Of a stretch of 11,258 nt of DNA, positions 1 through 7,510 are shown piece by piece. A model generated the notes under the pieces. The model searched no databases, was not told the DNA's origin, and saw nothing but the letters and a program-made list of their open reading frames with translations. Location of the stretch: assembly GCA_964390645.1 (NCBI GenBank), contig CAYMLL010000258.1, positions 1 to 11,258 on the forward strand. Direction: 5' to 3'. The position numbers and the translations under genes were made by a program. The DNA is from CAYMLL01 sp964390645 (GTDB lineage Bacteria > Planctomycetota > UBA8108). Position 1 is the stretch's first letter. The number at the start of each line of letters is the position of its first letter.

Positions 1-1020
1 GTCCTTGCCGTGGTCCGTCCAGTCGTCGAGCGTCCTGCCCCGGCCGTGGTCCGTCGTGATCACGAGCGTCGTGCGCCCGCGGTACTGCGGTATCGACTCG
101 AGTGTTCGCCACAGCTCCCGGAGCGTGTCGTCGAAGAGCCGGGCAGCGGCGAGCACGCGGTCGTAGCGCCGTTCGTGGGCCCAGTCGTCGGTCTCTCCGA
201 ACGCGAGGTTGAGAAACCGCGGTCGGTAACGGCGCAGGTAGCCGAGGCCGAGCCGGGCCGTGACCGCGTCGTGCCGGACCGTGTCCCACGGCGTCGAGAC
301 CTCCGCCTGCAGACGGTTCACCAGGAGCATCTCCGGATCGCACATGTGCTCCGGCATCATCTCGTAGCCACAGTTCGAGAACAGCCGGCCCTCCTCGTGA
401 CAGGCGATGAACGAGAACACGTCCCACGACGCGAAGACGGCCACATCCTCGCGCCCGAGCCCGAGCTTCGCGGCGACGAACTCGAGAATCGTCGGCGTGC
501 CGATGCGGACCCTGTCGTTGCTCGTGACGCTCTCCTGGGGCTCGCCGACGAGCAGCTCGGCGTAGCCGGGATAGGAGAACCGTAGCGGGTTCCTCAGCAG
601 CGCCGGACTGCCCCGCTGCCGGTTCCCCAGAACGACGCCGCGACGGGCCAGCTCGCCCCAGAAGAACGGCAGCAGCGCCTCGCGTCTCGTCCCGGGAGAG
701 TCGCGGTGGTAGAGAGCGCGCACGCTCTCGACACTCTCGATGCCCGAGCGCTTCGGGTCCGCGAGCATCGTCGGGTCCATCCCGCCGAAGAGCTCGGTCG
801 GACGCAGCCCGTCGACCGTGATCAGCACGATGTTCTCGGTGCGCAGAAGCCGCTGCGAGCTCGCGCAACCGGAGACCGTGAGCCAGCAGGACAAGGTTGC
901 CAGAGCGAGCGCCGAGAAGGCTCCCGGACGCGCCGGTGAAGCGTTCGGCGCCGGGGATCCACACGACGCCATCGGCCCTTCGCCGTGACGATCCGGGGCG
1001 CAGATCTCGTGCAAAGGCAT
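1..1020 (-). CDS. Alkaline phosphatase/sulfatase-superfamily lipoprotein (3' end outside window)
   Basis: The first 340 residues of an exported metal-dependent hydrolase are visible; the frame is still open at base 1. I translated it by hand. Residues 37-52 form a hydrophobic stretch ending in a lipobox (VSGC, Cys52), so the protein is probably a lipoprotein. Fold signatures follow in order: ITVDG (Asp70, first metal ligand), FSYPGY (residues 148-153, Ser149 at the usual nucleophile place), GETDDWAH (275-282, Asp278 and His282), ITTDHG (321-326, Asp324 and His325) and DHGKD (336-340, His337). This ligand order is that of the alkaline phosphatase superfamily (phosphodiesterases, sulfatases). 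There is no sulfatase CxPxR motif, so phosphodiester or phosphomonoester cleavage is likelier, but the substrate is unknown. The ATG at 1020 follows GAGGAG by 4 nt; an in-frame ATG at 972 with a closer AAGGG is the alternative and gives a more usual signal length (lipobox Cys at residue 36). It diverges from the ceramidase-like gene. Confidence 0.85.
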   Translation of the reverse strand, partial: MPLHEICAPDRHGEGPMASCGSPAPNASPARPGAFSALALATLSCWLTVSGCASSQRLLRTENIVLITVDGLRPTELFGGMDPTMLADPKRSGIESVESVRALYHRDSPGTRREALLPFFWGELARRGVVLGNRQRGSPALLRNPLRFSYPGYAELLVGEPQESVTSNDRVRIGTPTILEFVAAKLGLGREDVAVFASWDVFSFIACHEEGRLFSNCGYEMMPEHMCDPEMLLVNRLQAEVSTPWDTVRHDAVTARLGLGYLRRYRPRFLNLAFGETDDWAHERRYDRVLAAARLFDDTLRELWRTLESIPQYRGRTTLVITTDHGRGRTLDDWTDHGKD

Positions 1021-1024
1021 GCCG

Positions 1025-1030
1025 CTCCTC
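1025..1030 (-). promoter_or_regulatory. Ribosome binding site GAGGAG
   Basis: GAGGAG on the minus strand, 4 nt before the ATG at 1020. It favours that start over the internal ATG at 972, which has only AAGGG 3 nt away. Confidence 0.55.
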
Positions 1031-1090
1031 TCTCCGCTCTCGAAGCGCCGCGGGCGATCACGCGCACCACGGGGCGAGCTCCTCCGTTCC

Positions 1091-1126
1091 GGCTCCGGCT
1101 CCGGGTCCGGGTCCGGGTCCGGGTCG
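1091..1126. repeat. Hexamer array (GGCTCC x2, GGGTCC x3, GGGTCG)
   Basis: Six tandem hexamers lie in the divergent intergenic region. The last four begin with GGG and are separated by TCC, giving the pattern G3-N3-G3-N3-G3-N3-G3 at 1103-1123 on the plus strand, a textbook G-quadruplex pattern. The minus-strand frame of the phosphatase-like gene is open through it and would read Asp-Pro and Glu-Pro repeats, but I see no ATG or GTG there. It is therefore treated as non-coding. Confidence 0.8.
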
Positions 1127-1230
1127 CAGTCGCCACGTCTTGGCTCGCGGCGGCCGCGACGAGTACCATGAGCCTGCAAGGCACCTCGCAGAGTGCCCGG
1201 AGAACCGCGGGGAGCCGGGTGCTGTCTGTC

Positions 1231-1250
1231 CCGTCCCTCGCCGTCCCTCG
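1231..1250. repeat. 10-bp tandem duplication
   Basis: CCGTCCCTCG occurs twice in a row, followed by a partial third copy (CCGTCG). It lies 50 bp before the ceramidase/BNR start, between two 6-bp arms (GCTGTC at 1221-1226 and GACAGC at 1271-1276) that could pair in the leader. No function can be assigned. Confidence 0.7.
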
Positions 1251-1290
1251 CCGTCGCCGCCGCTCGCCTCGACAGCCGGCATCCGCGACC

Positions 1291-1294
1291 GGAG
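1291..1294 (+). promoter_or_regulatory. Ribosome binding site GGAG
   Basis: GGAG lies 6 nt before the ATG at 1301 and decides that start. The frame is open further upstream to an ATG at 1193, but that extension would put 36 Arg/Pro-rich residues in front of the signal peptide. Confidence 0.65.
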
Positions 1295-1300
1295 TGTACC

Positions 1301-3865
1301 ATGTCCTTCAAGAATCGCAGCGTGATCGCGGCAACGATGCTGCTCCCGTGCACACTGACCGGCGCACCGTCTGACGCGCCGACCGCGACGCCGGCACGCG
1401 TGGCGTCTTTCGTGGCCGACATCACCCCGGCCGTGGGCCGGCCGATCGGCCTGGGCTTCGTCCCCGCCGCGACGTCCGTCGAGCACCCCCTGCTCGCGAA
1501 GGGAGTCGTGCTCGAGGACGCTGACGGTCGCTACGTGCTCTGCGCCATCGACTGGATGGAGGTCCACAACTCATCGCACGACCTCCTTCTCTCCGAGATC
1601 GCCCGCGCCGCGAGCACGACCGCGTCACGCGTGGCGGCACACTGCGTTCACCAGCATACCGCTCCCGCCATCGACACCGATGCGCAGCGCCTGCAGCTCG
1701 CCGAGGACGACCCCCGGCGAGTCGCCACGACGCAGTACCTGAACGATGCCGCGGCCAGCATCGCCGCCGCCGTCCGCGTCGCGGTCGGAAGCCTCCGACC
1801 TCTCAGCCACGTGGGGACCAGCCGCGCGAAGGTCGAGAGGGTCGCCTCCAGCCGGCGGCTCGAGCAGCCCGACGGCTCGATCCGCGGTCGCATGAGCAGC
1901 ACGCGCGACCCGCAGCTGGCGGCCGCACCCGAAGGGCTCATCGACCCGTGGCTGCGAACGGTCTCTTTCTTCAGCGGTGAGCGCACGGTCGCTCAGCTGC
2001 ACTACTACGCGACCCATCCCCAGAGCTTCTACGGCGACGGCAGGATCAGCTACGACGTCCCCGGCCTGGCGCGCGAGCGGCTCGAGAAGGAGTCGGGCGT
2101 GCCGCAGGTCTACTTCAGCGGCTGCGGCGGCGACGTCGCCATGGGGAAGTACAACGACGGCTCTCGCGCCGCGCGGAGCGCTCTCGCCGAGCGACTGTAC
2201 GACGCGATGCGCCGCTCGACAGCCTCCGTCGAGCGCCGGGCGGTGGCGCGGATCCGCTGGAAGAGCGTGCGGATGCGACTCGCCGTGCGCAGCGACGACG
2301 TCTTCTCGGAGGAACGCAGCCGCCGCATCCTCGCCGATTCCTCCGCGGACGTCGCGAGTCGGCTCAAGGCCGCGATCCACGTCGCGTGGATCGAACGCTC
2401 GAGAACACGCTCCGTCGTGCTCTGCGGCCTGGCGGTCGGCGCCGCGCGTATCCTCCACCTTCCGGGGGAGCCGTTCGTCGAGTATCAGCTCGCAGCGCAG
2501 CGGATGCGCCCCGACTCGTTCGTCGCCGTGACCGGCTTCGGAGACTGCGGCATGGGGTACATCGGAGGCGACCGTATCTACAGCGACCGCGGCGGCTACG
2601 AGCAGACCTTCGCATTCGCCGGACCGTCGCAGCAGAAGCTCCTCGCGGCCCTGCGACAGCTGCTCGACGCTCCCGAGGACGACCCTGCGAACGATGCGAA
2701 CGATGCCGCCGGACCGCGAAGCGTCGAGGCGGCTCGCGTCACGGTCACCGGCCACGACGTCAACCGCCCGCGTCCGTTTCCGGGGCTCGGCGGCTTCTGC
2801 TGGCCCGGGAACATCGTCCGCCTGCCGAAGGGAGACCTGCTGCTGGTACACTCGGCAGGCTACGGCCACGTCTCGTTCGCCGAGCCGCGTCGCATCGAGG
2901 AGCGGACCCGCCGGCGCTGGATCGCCCAGGGGTGGCCGCTCGACTTCGAGGCCCCGACCGGCGGACGCTCGATGATCGTTCGCTCGAGCGACGGCGGCCG
3001 CACCTGGAGCCGACCCCGCACCGTGGTGGACCTGCCGCTCGACGACTCCCCGTGCGGACTCCTGCGCTGCGAGGACGGCACGCTGCTGTGCTGCGTCAAC
3101 GTGCAGGCATCGTGGTACGGCTTCGAGAAGGCGCCGGCGGGATTCGAGACCGACCTCGGCGGCCTCAATACGCGCCAGTGCGTCGTGCGCTCGACCGACG
3201 GCGGCGCTTCATGGGGCCCTCCGGTCTGGCTGGACAGCCCCGGCGACTTCTACGAGCGCAGCCACGCCCAGCCGATCCTCCTGCCGGACGGCGCCATTCT
3301 CTGGCCCACCTACTTCCGGACCTCGCAGAGCGCGAAGCTCCTGGGGGCGATCCACCGCTCCGAGGACAACGGCGCGACGTGGCGCACCATCTCGACGATC
3401 CGACGTCAGGGCGGCTCCGGCGACGAGGCGTCCGCGCACTCCGGCAACGTCGACGAGCCGGCCATCGCGAGGCTCCCGGACGGCCGCCTCGTCCTCGTCT
3501 GCCGTCCCGACGGCGGCCGCTTCTACTCGCGGGACGACGGCGTCACCTGGAAGGAGTCGGGACGTCTGGTGACGCAGGGCAAGCTCAAGGCCCCACGTCT
3601 CTTCGTTCTGCGCGACGGCACGATCGTCTGCGTCTGCACCTACGGGCGCTTGACGGTCTTTCTCGGCAGAGACGGCGGCACCGACTGGTCCGCGCCCATC
3701 GGCCTCGACGCGTCGTCCTACGGCTATCCCGGCGGCGTCAAGCTCGAGGACGAGTCGATCCTCGTCTCCTACTGCTCCTCGGGAAGGCCCCCCAACCGCC
3801 TCCACGTCCTGCGCTTCGCGGTGCGCGAGGATCGGGACGGGATCGAGCTCCTGTCGGTTCGCTGA
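1301..3865 (+). CDS. Exported neutral-ceramidase-like / BNR beta-propeller fusion protein
   Basis: An 854-residue protein. Residues 1-26 look like a signal peptide (MSFKNRS, then a hydrophobic core). Residues about 34-455 resemble the N-terminal domain of neutral/alkaline non-lysosomal ceramidases: ADITPAVG near the start, HQHTAP (117-122), a conserved-type His239 in YATHPQ, SGCGGDVAMG (273-282), LPGEPF (Glu390) and GGYEQ (Tyr433). His, His, Glu and Tyr match the zinc ligands of the Pseudomonas enzyme in order. The place of that enzyme's GDVSPN serine nucleophile reads GDVAMG here, so ceramide cleavage is doubtful. After an acidic Ala/Asp linker, residues about 480-854 hold four Asp boxes (562-569, 631-638, 687-694, 743-750) and a weaker fifth (789-796), the mark of a sialidase-type propeller. 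No RIP-type arginine motif is seen near residue 501, where GFCWPGN stands. It could be a glycosidase or a binding domain. The gene converges on the HEAT/TPR gene. Confidence 0.85.
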   Translation: MSFKNRSVIAATMLLPCTLTGAPSDAPTATPARVASFVADITPAVGRPIGLGFVPAATSVEHPLLAKGVVLEDADGRYVLCAIDWMEVHNSSHDLLLSEIARAASTTASRVAAHCVHQHTAPAIDTDAQRLQLAEDDPRRVATTQYLNDAAASIAAAVRVAVGSLRPLSHVGTSRAKVERVASSRRLEQPDGSIRGRMSSTRDPQLAAAPEGLIDPWLRTVSFFSGERTVAQLHYYATHPQSFYGDGRISYDVPGLARERLEKESGVPQVYFSGCGGDVAMGKYNDGSRAARSALAERLYDAMRRSTASVERRAVARIRWKSVRMRLAVRSDDVFSEERSRRILADSSADVASRLKAAIHVAWIERSRTRSVVLCGLAVGAARILHLPGEPFVEYQLAAQRMRPDSFVAVTGFGDCGMGYIGGDRIYSDRGGYEQTFAFAGPSQQKLLAALRQLLDAPEDDPANDANDAAGPRSVEAARVTVTGHDVNRPRPFPGLGGFCWPGNIVRLPKGDLLLVHSAGYGHVSFAEPRRIEERTRRRWIAQGWPLDFEAPTGGRSMIVRSSDGGRTWSRPRTVVDLPLDDSPCGLLRCEDGTLLCCVNVQASWYGFEKAPAGFETDLGGLNTRQCVVRSTDGGASWGPPVWLDSPGDFYERSHAQPILLPDGAILWPTYFRTSQSAKLLGAIHRSEDNGATWRTISTIRRQGGSGDEASAHSGNVDEPAIARLPDGRLVLVCRPDGGRFYSRDDGVTWKESGRLVTQGKLKAPRLFVLRDGTIVCVCTYGRLTVFLGRDGGTDWSAPIGLDASSYGYPGGVKLEDESILVSYCSSGRPPNRLHVLRFAVREDRDGIELLSVR
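2687..2704 (+). repeat. 9-bp tandem repeat at the domain seam
   Basis: GCGAACGAT occurs twice in frame, encoding Ala-Asn-Asp twice (residues 463-468). It sits in the acidic linker that joins the ceramidase-like domain to the BNR domain, a place where replication slippage would be tolerated. Confidence 0.75.
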
Positions 3866-3884
3866 GCGTCCCTCGTGACGAGTA

Positions 3885-3905
3885 CGCGTGAGACGGGGTC
3901 ACGCG
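3885..3905. terminator. Hairpin between convergent genes
   Basis: CGCGTGA pairs perfectly with TCACGCG across a 7-nt loop (3892-3898). It lies 19 nt after the stop of the ceramidase/BNR gene and 13 nt from the stop of the HEAT/TPR gene, so it could end transcription from both sides. No T-run follows on either strand, so it may only protect 3' ends. Confidence 0.45.
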
Positions 3906-3918
3906 CCGCAGCGACCGA

Positions 3919-6900
3919 TCAGCCCTGCGGCTCGCCGTGAAAGCGGTAGTAGCTCTCGAGCAGCAGCGCTCCGAGCGCCGTGGCGAGGACTCGTCCATGG
4001 TCGGTGCTCGGCGCCCACGAGCCGCGCTCGCAGCCCTCCCTGACGATCGAGCCGAGCAGCGCTTCCTTCATACCGCGGTTCCAGCCCTTCCAGCTCGAGC
4101 CGCCCTGCAGCAACGCGCACTGCGTGGCGAAGAACAGCCACTCGTTGAGCCGCACCTTGCCCTCGGCGTCCAGCGTCGGAGGCCGGTTCAGCTGCGCACG
4201 CGCGCCGCGAACACGCACGTCCCCGGCGCCGCGCCCGAGGAAGGTGCGACACCAGAGGGCGACGGCGGTGCTGAGCGCGCCTCCGCCACCGCGCACTTCC
4301 TCGTGCTCCTCGACCGACAGCGCCTCCCCCACCTCCGCGGCCGGGCGCAGCGTCTCGAACGCGAAGCCCTGCCGGCCCTCGGCGCCGGCCTGCGCCAGGG
4401 TGACACGGTCGAGGAAGTCGCGCGCCGCGACCAGTGACGTCGCGGGCACCCGCACACCTGCCTGCGACGCCGTCATCAGCGCCATCAGGTTCCAGCCGGT
4501 GAGCGATGTGTAGCTCTCCCGCGCGTGCCATCCCCAGCCGCCGTTCGCATGCTGTCGCGCCAGGATCCAGCGCACCGCCCGCTCCACATGCGGCAGCAGC
4601 TCGCAGTCCCGGGTCAACAGGTAGGCCTCGGCCATCGCGACCGTGGCGATCTCGTGCGATCGGAGCTGATGGTGATGGTCACCCGAGAAGTAGCCGTCCG
4701 CGCGCTGACGCTTGCGAAGAAACGCGAGCCCGCGCCGGATGCTGTCCGCGTGCTCGCCCTCGCGGTGCGTGTGACCGGCACCGAGAAACGCCAGCAACGC
4801 CAGCCCCGTCACCTGCGTGTCCCACGCGCGCCGGCGCACGCGGGTGACCCGCTCCCACGGCTTGCGCTCGTCGCACCGCCGGGCCCACTCGTCCGTGTCC
4901 CAGTGTCCAGCGGGATCCTGGTGCCGCGCCAGCCACTCGAGCGCCCGGGAGACGGCAGCCTCCGTCTGCGCGCTGCCTCCGAAGCGTCGCAGCGCACGCG
5001 CCCTGGCCTTGCCGCTGCGCTCGGAGAACGCCGCAGGGATGACCACGGTGCGGGAGCCGGAGACCACGCCGCGCCGGCACGGATCCCGTACAGGCCCGAT
5101 CTCGGCCTGCTTGCCGCGCGTCCGCCACCAGTTCCGCCAGTCGATCGCCTCGACCCCGAAGTCCTCGCCGCTGATCTTTCCGAGCGCCCGGGCGACCGTC
5201 AAGCGGTCGAGCGGTGACGCGTCGTCCAGGAGCTCGATCAGCGGCTCCACGGCCCGGCGGTCCGGACGATCACCGAGCGCACGAGCGGCGGCGACCCGCA
5301 CCCCGGCGTCCCCGTCGACGAGCCCCGCGAGGAGCGCATCGAGAGGCCCGGGGCCTTCGAGTCCCGCCAGGGCCCACATCAGCGCCGTCTTCTGTTCGAC
5401 ACCGGTTCTGGAGTTGAGCGCCCGATCACAGAGAAACGCGACGCTGTCGGGATCGGTCGTCCGTCCGAGGACCTCGGCGAGCGCGCGGCGAACGATGATC
5501 GAGCGGTCCTTGAGAAAGCGGCAGAGGAACTCCGTCGCCTCCGGTCCGCCGCTCTCGGGGAAGCGGGTGACCTCGAGGGCGCGGAGAAACGGATCCTCGA
5601 GGCGCGCGAACGCGGAGCGCAAACGCTTGCAGGAGAAGCTCAGACGCTTTGCGGGGTCCACCTCCGCCGACAGGGGCGAGTAGAAGTAGTGGTCCATGAG
5701 GCGACGGAACGCCTCGCTCTCCTCGATCCCATCGAGACGATCGTCATTCCGGATGGCGACGAGGTCCCGGAATCCGAGCCGCAGCGCCATGGTCAGGGCC
5801 GTGTAGGCGCTACGCCGGTCCTTCCTGGCGCCGTAGCAGAGCGCCATGTCGAAGTAGGCCGGCGCCAGATCGGGCTCGAGGTCGATGGCACGACGCAGCG
5901 ACGCGAGCGCCTCCGGGGTGGATCCGAGCCCCAGGTGGGCCCGCCCCTGGAGACGAAAGAGCTCGGCGTCGTCCTCGGCGATCTTCGCGATCGCCTCGCC
6001 GACGGCGCGTAGAGCCCCCGCGTACTCCGCTCGCTCGAGCAGTCGCGGCACCTCGCGCCGGGCGACGGCCGCCGGTGACGGCGCCTTGACCGCCGGCGTG
6101 GGCTTCGCCTTCGGCGGCTTCGCCTTCGGCGGCTTCGACGACGTCGCGTCGACCCCGGGCGTGACCCCGGCCGCGGCTGCCGGACCCGCTCCCGACGCCA
6201 CCGCTCCCGAAGGCTGCCGGGCGTCCCCCGCCGCCAGGGCGACTCGCTCCGGGGCGTCGAGATCGTTGGCGATACGGTGGCCACCGAGCTCGCCAACAGG
6301 CTCCGCAGCCGGATCATCGGGCGACGCCACGATCGAGCTGGACGCCTGCGCCGCCACCGCGCCCGCCGTCTCCCCCCTCGGCACCGTCGTCGCGTTGGGC
6401 ACCGTGGGCGCGTTGGCCGGGGTCGGATCGAGCCGCGCCAGCGCTCGGGTCGGATCGAGAGACAGCACGGCCCGACGGACCGCGACGCGCGTCTGCGGGT
6501 CCGGGTGATCGACGATCTTCCAGAGCGACCCGAGAGCCCGTGCGCTCCCATCATCCTCGAGGGCACCGACAGCGTAATGGCGCACGTCGACACGGGCCGA
6601 CCTCAGGGATCCCATCAGAAGCTCCACGGGGCGAACTCCGCGCAGCCGGCCGAGCCCATCGAGCGCCACGAGGCGCTCCAGCTCGTCTGCGGTCTGCGCG
6701 ATCTCCGCCAGCCGCTCCCCGACCGTCGCGTCCCCGAGAACGACCAGCAGCCGGGCGGCGTTGAGCCGCACCGTGGCGCGATCGCTCGACAGCAGCTCGC
6801 GAAGCAGCGTCATCTCCGCAGCGCCTCGCAGCGACGAGACGCGCACGAGGAGCCCGTGGACGTCAGGAAGCGCGGACCCGGACGGAGACCCCAGAAGGGT

Positions 6901-7371
6901 CAGCAGCTGTCGGCGCACCTCGGTCGAGCCGGTGGTGACGGGACCCTGGTCGGGCCCGGCACCCGGCCGCACCCCGAGCCACAGGAAACCGATCGTGACG
7001 AGGACGCCGACGGCGACGGCGACGATGCGCGGAGCGCCCCACCGAGTCGAGCGCCCCTCGACGGTGGAGCCGTCGCCCGATACCGGTGTCGCCGGCCCGG
7101 GTGGGCTGCTAGAGAGCGCCCGGCCGTGGACGTCGGCCAGCTCCCTGGACACCGACTCCGGCACCAGATCGGCGAGCAGCTCGAGCAGCTCGCCACGGCG
7201 ACCCGCCGAGCGCTCCCGCGCCTGCCGACGACGAAGGTCCTCGAGCGCCTCCCTCGACAGGTACCCTCGCGCCAGAGAGTGACGCAGCAGGGCCTGGTCC
7301 GCGAGCTCGGCCGGCGTTCTTCGCCGGGGCCCGGATCGGCCGCTGGAGCGATGCTGGCGATCGTCGGTCAC
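3919..7371 (-). CDS. Membrane-anchored HEAT/TPR/HEAT/QW-repeat protein
   Basis: A 1150-residue protein of unknown function. Residues 20-85 are charged and helical. One membrane span lies at about 116-134; many Arg precede it and few charges follow, so the large C-terminal part is probably outside the cytoplasm. HEAT-like repeats run from about 150 to 310. An Ala/Pro-rich linker (313-435) includes a KPPKA repeat. TPR-like helices follow (436-535, for example ALASLRRAIDLEPDLAPAY), then a second HEAT set (605-735) ending in DWRNWW (744-749). Residues 800-1145 resemble squalene-cyclase/prenyltransferase alpha-barrels, with three QW-type motifs: QDPAGHW (818-824), QRADGYF (889-895) and QHANGGW (940-946). 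No mid-domain DxDD acid motif is seen; DTDE at 825-828 directly follows the first QW motif and is probably chance. A scaffold role is more likely than terpene cyclisation. The GTG at 7371 was chosen because GGGAAGGG lies 6 nt upstream; an ATG at 7422 is the alternative, and the frame is open to 7557. Confidence 0.82.
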   Translation of the reverse strand: MTDDRQHRSSGRSGPRRRTPAELADQALLRHSLARGYLSREALEDLRRRQARERSAGRRGELLELLADLVPESVSRELADVHGRALSSSPPGPATPVSGDGSTVEGRSTRWGAPRIVAVAVGVLVTIGFLWLGVRPGAGPDQGPVTTGSTEVRRQLLTLLGSPSGSALPDVHGLLVRVSSLRGAAEMTLLRELLSSDRATVRLNAARLLVVLGDATVGERLAEIAQTADELERLVALDGLGRLRGVRPVELLMGSLRSARVDVRHYAVGALEDDGSARALGSLWKIVDHPDPQTRVAVRRAVLSLDPTRALARLDPTPANAPTVPNATTVPRGETAGAVAAQASSSIVASPDDPAAEPVGELGGHRIANDLDAPERVALAAGDARQPSGAVASGAGPAAAAGVTPGVDATSSKPPKAKPPKAKPTPAVKAPSPAAVARREVPRLLERAEYAGALRAVGEAIAKIAEDDAELFRLQGRAHLGLGSTPEALASLRRAIDLEPDLAPAYFDMALCYGARKDRRSAYTALTMALRLGFRDLVAIRNDDRLDGIEESEAFRRLMDHYFYSPLSAEVDPAKRLSFSCKRLRSAFARLEDPFLRALEVTRFPESGGPEATEFLCRFLKDRSIIVRRALAEVLGRTTDPDSVAFLCDRALNSRTGVEQKTALMWALAGLEGPGPLDALLAGLVDGDAGVRVAAARALGDRPDRRAVEPLIELLDDASPLDRLTVARALGKISGEDFGVEAIDWRNWWRTRGKQAEIGPVRDPCRRGVVSGSRTVVIPAAFSERSGKARARALRRFGGSAQTEAAVSRALEWLARHQDPAGHWDTDEWARRCDERKPWERVTRVRRRAWDTQVTGLALLAFLGAGHTHREGEHADSIRRGLAFLRKRQRADGYFSGDHHHQLRSHEIATVAMAEAYLLTRDCELLPHVERAVRWILARQHANGGWGWHARESYTSLTGWNLMALMTASQAGVRVPATSLVAARDFLDRVTLAQAGAEGRQGFAFETLRPAAEVGEALSVEEHEEVRGGGGALSTAVALWCRTFLGRGAGDVRVRGARAQLNRPPTLDAEGKVRLNEWLFFATQCALLQGGSSWKGWNRGMKEALLGSIVREGCERGSWAPSTDHGRVLATALGALLLESYYRFHGEPQG
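6101..6137. repeat. 15-bp tandem repeat (2.5 copies) inside the HEAT/TPR gene
   Basis: GGCTTCGCCTTCGGC occurs at 6101-6115 and 6116-6130, with a partial copy to 6137. Read on the minus strand it encodes the KPPKA repeat of the Ala/Pro linker. Perfect copies suggest recent slippage. Confidence 0.8.
6380..6415. repeat. 18-bp imperfect tandem repeat inside the HEAT/TPR gene
   Basis: Two adjacent 18-bp units (6380-6397 and 6398-6415) differ at two bases. On the minus strand they encode the related hexapeptides NAPTVP and NATTVP in the linker between the first HEAT set and the TPR part. Confidence 0.7.
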
Positions 7372-7377
7372 GGAGAG

Positions 7378-7385
7378 CCCTTCCC
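7378..7385 (-). promoter_or_regulatory. Ribosome binding site GGGAAGGG
   Basis: A purine-rich GGGAAGGG on the minus strand, 6 nt before the GTG at 7371. The rival ATG at 7422 has only GGGATAGG directly in front of it, so the GTG is preferred. Confidence 0.5.
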
Positions 7386-7428
7386 GTTGGCCGCCACCTC
7401 GGCGGGTCGTGGACCGGGTCATCCTATC

Positions 7429-7443
7429 CCGTCGAGCCGACGG
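7429..7443 (-). other. Hairpin between the two minus-strand genes
   Basis: CCGTCG pairs perfectly with CGACGG across a 3-nt loop. It lies in the 139-bp gap between the stop of the second ceramidase-like gene and the start of the HEAT/TPR gene, and is followed on the minus strand by GATAGGAT. It could be a weak terminator or a processing site. TAGGAT could also be a -10 box, but no good -35 box is in place. Whether the two genes share one transcript is unclear. Confidence 0.3.
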
Positions 7444-7510
7444 TGAACACCGCCCAGACCCCGGCGAGGCGGACCCGGCACGGGCAGCCGACGCGAACCG
7501 GACGCGACCG

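Noticed and set aside
10..585. A 191-codon plus-strand frame at the left edge
   Set aside because: The minus strand carries the metal-ligand motifs of the alkaline phosphatase superfamily across the same bases.
1091..1126. Hexamer array considered as a CRISPR or iteron array
   Set aside because: Units are only 6 bp with no spacers, and there is no replication or cas gene nearby.
825..1184. Minus-strand open frame covering the hexamer array as a coding extension of the phosphatase-like gene
   Set aside because: The true frame has no ATG or GTG upstream of 1020, and the ATG there has a strong binding site; the other frame gives only Arg-rich repeats.
1193..1300. Upstream extension of the ceramidase/BNR protein to an ATG at 1193
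   Set aside because: It would add 36 Arg/Pro-rich residues before a good signal peptide, whereas the ATG at 1301 has GGAG at proper distance.
1625..2869. A 414-codon open frame on the minus strand opposite the ceramidase-like domain
   Set aside because: Low-complexity Ala/Arg/Asp composition and full overlap with a gene supported by motifs.
2386..3891. A 501-codon open frame on the plus strand overlapping the propeller domain
   Set aside because: Its translation is Arg/Pro-rich with no domain, and it lies inside the frame that carries clear Asp boxes. It is a high-GC shadow.
6277..7446. A 389-codon open frame on the plus strand opposite the HEAT/TPR gene
   Set aside because: Arg/Pro-rich antisense shadow; the opposite strand has a membrane span and HEAT repeats.
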